Source: an uncultured Eubacteriales bacterium (GTDB lineage: Bacteria; Bacillota; Clostridia; Oscillospirales; CAG-272). Taken from it: 64,000 nt of DNA. The stretch lies in NCBI GenBank assembly GCA_900546695.1, contig URDX01000003.1, positions 1-64,000 on the forward strand, read 5' to 3'. Positions 57,738 to 64,000 of the stretch are shown here, piece after piece. Numbering within the stretch: position 1 is the stretch's first letter; every line of letters starts with the position of its first letter. Position numbers and translations under genes: made by a program. The notes beneath the pieces are model-generated. The model saw only the letters and a list, made by a program, of their open reading frames with translations. It was not told the origin of the DNA and made no database searches.

Positions 57738-59021
57738 TTATTTTTCGGCGTCAAGGAAGTACTGAGCGGCGGTGAGAATACCGTATCTTCCGCTCTCATA
57801 TGTCAGGCCGCCCTGCAGATATGCGGTATACGGAGGTCTCACGGGACCGTCTGCGGAGAGTTCAATTGACGAGCCCTGCGTAAACGCGCCCGCTGCCATA
57901 ACGACGGGAGAAGTGTATCCGGGCATCTGATACGGCTCGGGCGAAACGAAGGAATCGACGGGCGAGCCCTTCTGAATGCCGCGGCAGAATGCACACAGAC
58001 GCTCTGCGCTGCCGAGTTGGATGAGTTGGATAATATCGCTGCGGGGCGTGTCGTAGCGCGGCTCGACCGAGCAGCCGAGACGCTCGAATATGTATGCGGC
58101 AAAAGCTGCGGTTTTTATCGCCTGAGCGACGATATGCGGCGCGAAGAACAGCCCCTTATACATGCTGCGCGTCGTGCCGAGCGTTGCACCGCCCTCGAGA
58201 CCGATGCCGGGTGCGGTAAGACGGTAGCCGCAGAGGTCGACCGCCTTGCGGGTGCCCGCGATATATCCGCCGCTCTCGGCAATTCCGCCGCCGAGATTCT
58301 TTATCAGCGAGCCGACGAGAATATCTGCCTTCGGCTCGGTCTCCTCGGTAAATTCGCCGTAGCAGTTGTCGACGAATATGTAAGCATCGGAGCGTGCGCG
58401 AATAAAGTCGATGAGCTCGTTTATCTGCGAGACCGACAGTGTCGGGCGGTTGAGATAACCCTTTGAGCGCTGAATGAAAGCGACCTTGACATTCTTATCC
58501 TCCGCAAACGCGCGCTCAACGGCGGGCAGGTCGACTATATCAGATACGGGATGGTTCGTCGCGGCATCGGTGAATACGCCCTCGCGCAGATCAATCTTTT
58601 TAAAGTTGACACCGAAATCGGCAAGGCTGCCCATTCCGCTCTCGCCGTCGACGATGCCGATAACGCTGTCAAGCGTGTCGTACGGCTTACCCGTGACCGA
58701 CAGCAGCGTATCGCCCGGGCGGAGCAGACCGAACAGACCGATGGTCAGCGCGTGCGTACCCGACGTGATGCTGTGGCGAACAAAAGCCGCCTCCGTGCCG
58801 AGTACGTCGGCATATATCTCGTCAAGGGTATCTCTGCCCTTGTCGTCGTAGCCGTAGCCTGTGGTTGGGGCAAAATGCGACTCGCTCACACGATGAGCAC
58901 GGAACGATTCGAGCACCTTTTCGGTGCATACGGCAGAAATTCTGTCAACATTTGCGAAATGCGGTGCAAGCGCCGCCTCCGCCTCATCTCTGAGCTGTCT
59001 CAGTTCTTCTGAAATAACCAT
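57738..59021 (-). CDS. Methionine gamma-lyase-family PLP enzyme
   Basis: A 427-residue PLP-dependent enzyme of the 'aluminium resistance'/YnbB family, related to cystathionine gamma-synthases. It has an SGTHALTIGLFGLLRPGD motif, the FVDNCYGEFTE segment and the PLP lysine K241 in GSLIKNLGGG. AGGAG precedes the ATG. Substrate specificity is not established. Confidence 0.9.
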   Translation of the reverse strand: MVISEELRQLRDEAEAALAPHFANVDRISAVCTEKVLESFRAHRVSESHFAPTTGYGYDDKGRDTLDEIYADVLGTEAAFVRHSITSGTHALTIGLFGLLRPGDTLLSVTGKPYDTLDSVIGIVDGESGMGSLADFGVNFKKIDLREGVFTDAATNHPVSDIVDLPAVERAFAEDKNVKVAFIQRSKGYLNRPTLSVSQINELIDFIRARSDAYIFVDNCYGEFTEETEPKADILVGSLIKNLGGGIAESGGYIAGTRKAVDLCGYRLTAPGIGLEGGATLGTTRSMYKGLFFAPHIVAQAIKTAAFAAYIFERLGCSVEPRYDTPRSDIIQLIQLGSAERLCAFCRGIQKGSPVDSFVSPEPYQMPGYTSPVVMAAGAFTQGSSIELSADGPVRPPYTAYLQGGLTYESGRYGILTAAQYFLDAEK

Positions 59022-59174
59022 CTATATTGATCTCCTAAATTACAATAATATTTTTTCGACATTTTTCGCGCGCGACGACACAGCGCCGCTCACGCGATAT
59101 CCTGCGCCACTCTCGGATATCCCGCACCATCGACGAATGCGCGGTACGCTAAAAAACGAGCGTATAATCTATTC

Positions 59175-60260
59175 TCAGCCGAGCATGTCCGACTCTGCTA
59201 TCGCCGACATCGTAGACGCTGCCGCCTCAAGTGATGCGAGCGAGCATAGCTGCCTTGCAGCGTTTGCCATCTCCGTCGGCACGGCTATAACTGCGGCGGG
59301 TACTCCGCAGCCGACCGTCTGGAGTGCGCGAAGCGGCGCGGGAGCGTTAAGCTCCGCAGCCGTGCGGCAGACCGCGCCTATACGCTCGGCAGCCGATATT
59401 ATACCGCTGCGCAGCTCGGGCGAGCATACTGCTCTGCCGACCTTGCACGGAACGGCGATACCATCCTCCGTCCGCTCGGTATCGGCTGACGTAAGATAGA
59501 CAAGCGCCTGCGGTCCGACCCCGCGCACGGCGCACACAACGTCGGGAACGGCGGATTTTCCGCCTACGGCGAATATAAACGAAATATCATGACGCGGCAC
59601 AAAGCCCTCCTCAGAGAGCCCGAGCAGCACCGTCAGCATAGCCGAGGCAGCACCGCACGACTCGGCGGATGTCGAGACAAGCAGTCTGTCGCCGAGTACG
59701 GCATCATAATGAGAAATTGCAATATAATCCCCGGGGGAGATGCCCGGATGTCTGCCGTCTGCACAGCAATCGTGAGCGACCCCGTGTTCGGTATCGCAAG
59801 CATAGTACGACTTGCACGTATTGTCTGTATTGACAGCATTGCCCGTCGAGATAAACATTTCGTCTGCGGACGGTATTTTGAGCGCATCGCGACGCGCGGT
59901 AAGATGCAGCGGCACGGCGCAGATAACGCCCTCTGCGCTGCAGTCGCCGCCGCGAACGGAAACTAGCTTTCCGTACAGCGTGTCGGTACGGATATCCGAG
60001 ACGCGCTCAAACGATACGCCGTCGTCTGCAACGGATGTGACCATCATACCGTGCGAGTCTATATGCGTTGCAAAAGCAAGCCCCGCACCGTTCTCTCTGC
60101 CGTGCAGCACCGCGGTGAGACTGCCTCTGCGATCGGTCGAGCAGTCTATCCCCGCGGCGCCGAGCATATCGGCAATAACCTTTATCCGCTCGTGCTCACG
60201 GCCCGTGGGCGCAAACGCAGCGCTCAACTGCCTGAAAACCGACAGAATACGTTCGTTCAT
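59175..60260 (-). CDS. M42-family peptidase homologue, probably catalytically inactive
   Basis: A 361-residue protein with the M42 fold and the first metal-ligand motif (THIDSHG). The other M42 residues look lost. Where the neighbour at 60435-61481 has GIDNSASIA this protein has TSAESCGAA. The catalytic Glu-Glu pair is replaced by GKS in FAVGGKSAVPD, and the late His/Glu motif is absent. It may act as a partner or regulator of the active enzyme. The ATG at 60260 is preferred; a GTG at 60266 is possible. Confidence 0.75.
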   Translation of the reverse strand: MNERILSVFRQLSAAFAPTGREHERIKVIADMLGAAGIDCSTDRRGSLTAVLHGRENGAGLAFATHIDSHGMMVTSVADDGVSFERVSDIRTDTLYGKLVSVRGGDCSAEGVICAVPLHLTARRDALKIPSADEMFISTGNAVNTDNTCKSYYACDTEHGVAHDCCADGRHPGISPGDYIAISHYDAVLGDRLLVSTSAESCGAASAMLTVLLGLSEEGFVPRHDISFIFAVGGKSAVPDVVCAVRGVGPQALVYLTSADTERTEDGIAVPCKVGRAVCSPELRSGIISAAERIGAVCRTAAELNAPAPLRALQTVGCGVPAAVIAVPTEMANAARQLCSLASLEAAASTMSAIAESDMLG

Positions 60261-60434
60261 GTTCACATACCTGCTCCGCGGAGCAAGACTTCCTTTCTTT
60301 TCAGTATTCGGTGAGATTCGGTATTATCTCAGCGTGATTCGGCGTAATTCAGTGCTGTCTCAGCGTGAATCAATGGTACCTCAGTGTGATTTATCGCCGT
60401 CATTGCAATCGCCGCACACAGCAGCGCTCGCGGT
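60261..60434. repeat. Imperfect tandem repeats between the two M42 genes
   Basis: From about 60300 to 60400 the unit TCAGYGTGATTYGG, roughly 20-24 bases with spacing, recurs about four times in degenerate form. No gene or terminator was seen. Confidence 0.5.
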
Positions 60435-61481
60435 TTAAAACTCAACTCCCGCCGCGATGAAATCGCGCAGTGCCCTTGCGGTGAGCACTATGTCGACGAT
60501 ATCGACCGTCTCAGACGGTGTGTGCATATTCTTCTCGGGAATGCTGAGCACAGCCGTCGGTATACCGTCGTGCAGACTGATGATAGCATCGCCGTCGGTG
60601 CCCGTGCCCGATGTCTCAACGATAGTCTGTATCGGCGTGCCCGCGCTGCGCGCGCGGGAAATAATTGCATCGGTCAGACGGCGGTCGGTGAGCACCGAAT
60701 ACGAGAGTGACGCACCGCCGCCCGTTTTCAGCGTCCGCGATTCCTCAGTTCCGCGCACCCGCGCAAAGCCGACATCGACGGCTATCGCATAGTCGGGGGC
60801 GAGCGCGTAAGCGCCCGTTATCGCCCCGCGGGCGGTCGTTTCCTCGCCCGACGACAGCAGCACGGCGATATCCCATCCGCCCGTGTCGTCGCCGAGCAGC
60901 TGCATTGCACCCACCGCAGCGGCAATAGAAGCGCTGTTGTCGATGCCGCGCGAAATATACTCGACGCCGTGCACCGCGCGATTGCCCTCGTAGCCTATCG
61001 CGTCGCCGACCGAAACAAGCTCGCGCAGACGCTCGGGCTCAAGCCCCGTCTCTATCTCAAGCGCGGAAAGCGGGCAAAGCGACGATTCTTCTTTTCCCGC
61101 GCTCGGCGCGCACACGATACCGCTCACCGTGCCGCCGCTGCCGTATATTTTTACGGTCTCCGCGACTATAGCGCGGCGGTCGAGACCGCCTATCGGCGAA
61201 AATTTTACCCTTCCGCCGTCGGTTATCTCGCTCACCATCATGCCTATCTCATCGGCATGACAGTCGATGAGCAGCAGCGGAGCGCCGTCCTTGCCCGAAT
61301 TTTTTCTGCATATAAGACTTCCGAGCGGGGTCTCGGTAACGCTGTCAAAATACGGGCGGACAAGTCGGGTATATGTCGCGGTGCTCTGCTTTTCGTAGCC
61401 CGATACACTCATCGTGTCGGTCAGACGGTCAAGCAGTTCTTTAAGACGCTCAGTGAGCGCAGTATATTCGGATACACACAT
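60435..61481 (-). CDS. M42-family metallo-aminopeptidase
   Basis: A 348-residue cobalt/zinc aminopeptidase that forms large tetrahedral complexes. All metal ligands and the catalytic pair are visible: HADEIG, RGIDNS (bridging Asp), [10 protein letters not shown] (Glu-Glu), [10 protein letters not shown] (Asp) and [10 protein letters not shown] (His/Glu). AAGGTAA precedes the ATG. It is probably co-transcribed with the dead homologue just downstream. Confidence 0.92.
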   Translation of the reverse strand: MCVSEYTALTERLKELLDRLTDTMSVSGYEKQSTATYTRLVRPYFDSVTETPLGSLICRKNSGKDGAPLLLIDCHADEIGMMVSEITDGGRVKFSPIGGLDRRAIVAETVKIYGSGGTVSGIVCAPSAGKEESSLCPLSALEIETGLEPERLRELVSVGDAIGYEGNRAVHGVEYISRGIDNSASIAAAVGAMQLLGDDTGGWDIAVLLSSGEETTARGAITGAYALAPDYAIAVDVGFARVRGTEESRTLKTGGGASLSYSVLTDRRLTDAIISRARSAGTPIQTIVETSGTGTDGDAIISLHDGIPTAVLSIPEKNMHTPSETVDIVDIVLTARALRDFIAAGVEF

Positions 61482-61589
61482 AAACAGTTACCTTGGGGAT
61501 ATAGCGAAAAAATCGAAAATTATCCCCTCCGAGCCGTTATTTCAACAGCCGCCCTTATCCCTTCATAATTTTTGCGTCGGGTGCTTCCG

Positions 61590-62981
61590 TCAGTCTCCGC
61601 ACCCGCCTATTATCTGCCCGACAAGCTCCTTAAAGCATCTGCCGCGCACCTCAAAATTCGGAAAAGCATCAAAGCTCGCACACGCGGGCGAGAGCAGCAC
61701 AACATCCCCGCTGTGCGCAAGTGCGGCAGCTGCGCGCACCGCGTCGTCAAAATCGGGGCATATCTGCAGCTCGGGTACGGGCTCGCCGCGCTCGCTTCTG
61801 CGCTCGGCTTCCGCCGAGACTGCGCCGTATATCTTCTCCGCCGTAGCGCCCGTCATAACCGCAGCGCGCACCCGCTCGCATATCGGAGCGGCAAGCGGCT
61901 CAAACGGTATATGCTTATCGTAGCCGCCGCAGATGAGAATTATACTGCGCGGCGCAAAATTTCCGAGTGCCGCTATCGTCCGCGTAGGCGATGAATCTAT
62001 CGAGCTGTTGTAATATCTTATGCCGCCTCGCTCGCCGACAAGCTCGCAGCGATGCTCAACTCCCGTAAATGTCGACGCGACCGCATGCACTGAATCGGCA
62101 TTGGCGATACCGCGCAGCGCACCGACGGCAGCCATATAGTTTTCTATGTTATGGTGTCCCGGAAGAAGAATATCCGAGCAGCTTACAATGCGCTCTCCGC
62201 CCGCCGTTATGTACCCGCCGCGCTCGCAAACGTCACCGCCGTCACCGAAGAAAAGCAGCTCCGTGCCCTCTGGGGCGCGGCTTGCCATATCGCGCGTATA
62301 GCTGTTTTTCGCGTTCAGAACAAGTCTGCTACCGGTTCTCATATGCAGGAAAATGTTCTCCTTTGCGCCGACGTATTCCTCCATCGTACCGTGATAATTC
62401 AGATGGTTCGGGGAAATATTCGTCACCACCGCGATATCGGGTGAGAGCGTCATCGTCTGCAGCTGAAAGCTCGAGAGCTCAACTACGGCATAGTCATTCT
62501 CGGTCATATTGCCGAGCTCGGGCAGCAGCGGGCGACCGATGTTGCCGCCGACAAAAACGCGGTACCCCGCAGCCTTTAAAATCTCGGAGATGAGCGTCGT
62601 TGTAGTCGTTTTTCCGTCGCTGCCTGTGATGCCGATAATCCTGCACGGGCAGAGCTCAAAGAACAGCTGCATCTCGCTTGTCAGGATACTGCCGCGAGCG
62701 ACCGCCTCGGTAAAGCCCGGAACGTCAAAGCGTATACCGGGTGCTCTGAAAATATAATCGTCTCTTATGTCGTCAAGATATGCCTCTCCGCAGCAGAGCT
62801 TAACGCCCTTGCGCCTCAGCGCCTCGGCGCACGGCAGCTGCGCTTCTTCCTTTCGGTCGCGCGCCGTAACGATCGCGCCGCGGGAGAGCAGAAAATCTAT
62901 CAGCGGATAGTTTGATATGCCGATACCGCATACCGAGCAGCTTTTTCCGCGGAAATCCGTTTCCTCTATACAAGTATACAT
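61590..62981 (-). CDS. murD: UDP-N-acetylmuramoyl-L-alanine:D-glutamate ligase
   Basis: Adds D-Glu to UDP-MurNAc-L-Ala in peptidoglycan synthesis. 463 residues, with a Rossmann-like N-domain, the ATP P-loop GSDGKTTTT (about 119-127) and the typical NISPNHLNYH segment, then the C-domain with NSSIDSSPTRT and SPACASFDAFPNFEVRG. It is alone, away from the usual mra/dcw cluster. Confidence 0.96.
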   Translation of the reverse strand: MYTCIEETDFRGKSCSVCGIGISNYPLIDFLLSRGAIVTARDRKEEAQLPCAEALRRKGVKLCCGEAYLDDIRDDYIFRAPGIRFDVPGFTEAVARGSILTSEMQLFFELCPCRIIGITGSDGKTTTTTLISEILKAAGYRVFVGGNIGRPLLPELGNMTENDYAVVELSSFQLQTMTLSPDIAVVTNISPNHLNYHGTMEEYVGAKENIFLHMRTGSRLVLNAKNSYTRDMASRAPEGTELLFFGDGGDVCERGGYITAGGERIVSCSDILLPGHHNIENYMAAVGALRGIANADSVHAVASTFTGVEHRCELVGERGGIRYYNSSIDSSPTRTIAALGNFAPRSIILICGGYDKHIPFEPLAAPICERVRAAVMTGATAEKIYGAVSAEAERRSERGEPVPELQICPDFDDAVRAAAALAHSGDVVLLSPACASFDAFPNFEVRGRCFKELVGQIIGGCGD

Positions 62982-63036
62982 GGCATAACTCCGTTGTGAC
63001 CCTTCGGTCGGAATAAAATTTGCACTGCTTCGTAAA

Positions 63037-63077
63037 AAACGGGGCCGTTAAAAAACGAATTTTTTAACAACCCCATG
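63037..63077 (-). terminator. Terminator of rnpB
   Basis: On the minus strand GGGGTTGTTAAAAAA pairs with TTTTTTAACGGCCCC and is followed by GTTTTTTAC. Confidence 0.8.
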
Positions 63078-63440
63078 AACTGAGTCTATAAGCCGGGTTC
63101 TGTAAGCGCGTATGCGCCGACGATCATCTATCTTGCCGTCACGTTGCCGTGCCGATCCTCGCCACCCATGGAATTCTGTCGGGCAGACATCAGCTCGCGC
63201 TGCTTCCATAAACGGTGTTGCTCCGGATAGGGTTTACACTTGCACGGTGTTACCACAATGCCGGTGAGCTCTTACCTCGCCTTTTCACCCTTAGATGCAT
63301 AAGCATCCGGTTCTTTTCTGTTGCACTTTCCCGGAAGTCGCCTTCGGCGGACGTTATCCGTTATCCTGCCCTGCGGAGCCCGGACTTTCCTCATGATACG
63401 ACCTTTCGGCATAATATCACGCGATCGTCCGACTCAGTTC
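63078..63440 (-). ncRNA. rnpB: RNase P RNA, class A
   Basis: Catalytic RNA that processes tRNA 5' ends. Read on the minus strand, GACUCAGUU and AACUGAGUC at the two ends form P1. The conserved GAGGAAAGUCCGGGCUCC and CAGGGCAGGAUAACGG segments follow, and the 3' part has the ACAGAACCCGGCUUAUAGA box. Its own consensus promoter sits just upstream. Confidence 0.96.
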
Positions 63441-63446
63441 TGTATT

Positions 63447-63475
63447 ATTATATACATCGGAGCCGATTTTGTCAA
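63447..63475 (-). promoter_or_regulatory. Promoter of rnpB
   Basis: On the minus strand TTGACA (63475-63470), a 17-base spacer and TATAAT (63452-63447). The start at about 63440 coincides with the P1 helix. Confidence 0.85.
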
Positions 63476-63523
63476 CCGCACAGCCGCATATCGGCGTTAA
63501 AATCTGTGCGGCGGCTGCCGCTC

Positions 63524-64000
63524 TTACGCCTTATATTTGCCCGAGAGCAGCGCCTGCTTAACGTCCCACAGCTTCTGAGACAGATCGACGTAGTAGTTAT
63601 GCGGGTTTTCAAAACGCTTGACCTCATCCCACTGCAAATCGAGCTGAGCCGCGCAGTAGTCGCGTATCTCGGATGCGGTGGGCGATTCGTAAACGCACTC
63701 GCCGCCGATGAATATGGGCTTCTGCAGCTCCTCTATGCGGTAATCCTCAAGCACCTTGCGCTTCCAGATATGCTCGGGGTCGAACAGCTCGAGCGGCTGA
63801 CTCGGGTCTATAACCTCGTCATGCACGGTTATAAGATCGGCTATCGCCTTTCCGCTGTCTCCCTCATAGATGCGGTAGAGCTTTTTGTAATGGGGATTTG
63901 TTATCTTAGCTGTGTTCTCGCTTATCTTTATTTTCGGAATGATTGTACCGTCGTCGCGCTCAATAGCGGCAAGCTTATAAACGCCGCCGAAAACGGGCGA
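63524..64000 (-). CDS. pncB: Nicotinate phosphoribosyltransferase, 3' part
   Basis: The C-terminal 158 residues of an NAD-salvage enzyme whose N-terminus lies beyond the window. The frame stays open from 64000 to the stop. Its start reads PVFGGVYKL, followed by PKIKISENTAKITNP and a FDPEHIWKRK motif, typical of the NAPRTase C-terminal region. A GTG at 63826 is internal, not a start. Confidence 0.9.
   Translation of the reverse strand, partial: SPVFGGVYKLAAIERDDGTIIPKIKISENTAKITNPHYKKLYRIYEGDSGKAIADLITVHDEVIDPSQPLELFDPEHIWKRKVLEDYRIEELQKPIFIGGECVYESPTASEIRDYCAAQLDLQWDEVKRFENPHNYYVDLSQKLWDVKQALLSGKYKA

Overview
The window is chromosomal DNA of a GC-rich, spore-forming Clostridia bacterium, probably a gut Oscillospirales/Ruminococcaceae-type lineage. 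The evidence is an intact sigK with a hydrophobic pro-sequence, the rimP-nusA-ylxR-ylxQ-infB cluster, efp followed by a CD1247-type acidic zinc-ribbon protein, strong GGAGG Shine-Dalgarno sites, consensus TTGACA/TATAAT promoters and a class A RNase P RNA. Species cannot be assigned from sequence alone. Most of the window is core genome on both strands in short operons.

Layout. 1-990: an unrecognised, lower-GC gene and strong hairpins beside a complete tRNA-Gln(UUG), which looks like the edge of an integrated element. 1.1-10.4 kb (+): glycogen branching enzyme, RluA-type pseudouridine synthase, apolipoprotein N-acyltransferase, a small membrane protein, an Sfp-type phosphopantetheinyl transferase, a YqeG-type HAD phosphatase, an endonuclease IV-like protein and an M24 aminopeptidase. 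10.6-16 kb (+): efp and its zinc-ribbon partner, a large fused ABC ATPase/permease and a lipoprotein. 16-20.7 kb (-): potABCD polyamine importer, preceded by a strong promoter that drives a roughly 270-nt highly structured RNA of unassigned family. 21-29 kb (-): oleate hydratase with a TetR regulator, a small P-loop protein, pgi, a D,D-carboxypeptidase, folD and lgt. 29.3-36.8 kb (-): a giant GT84/GH94 cyclic beta-glucan synthase-like membrane protein.

37-48 kb (+): mfd, a PrsA-like lipoprotein, a zinc-ribbon protein, then rimP-nusA-ylxR-ylxQ-infB. 48.4-53.1 kb: a Gfo/Idh/MocA oxidoreductase (-) divergent from a large secreted, membrane-anchored protein (+). 53.3-57.6 kb (+): sigK, Ppx/GppA, a TrmH/SpoU methyltransferase and a PRK06851-type ATPase. 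57.7-64 kb (-): a methionine gamma-lyase-type PLP enzyme, two adjacent M42 peptidases (one apparently catalytically dead), murD, rnpB and the 3' part of nicotinate phosphoribosyltransferase.

Functional themes are envelope biogenesis (lgt and lnt for lipoproteins, dacF, murD, the beta-glucan synthase), transcription-translation (nusA, infB, efp, mfd, rnpB), polyamine uptake and fatty-acid detoxification. No CRISPR array, defence island, prophage or insertion sequence was seen. The best candidate for something undescribed is the structured RNA at about 20440-20712 in front of potABCD. Other points to check are the dead M42 paralog, a repeat-bearing insertion in the GT84/GH94 protein, a perfect palindrome at the tetR start site, and recurrent low-complexity tails on otherwise standard proteins.
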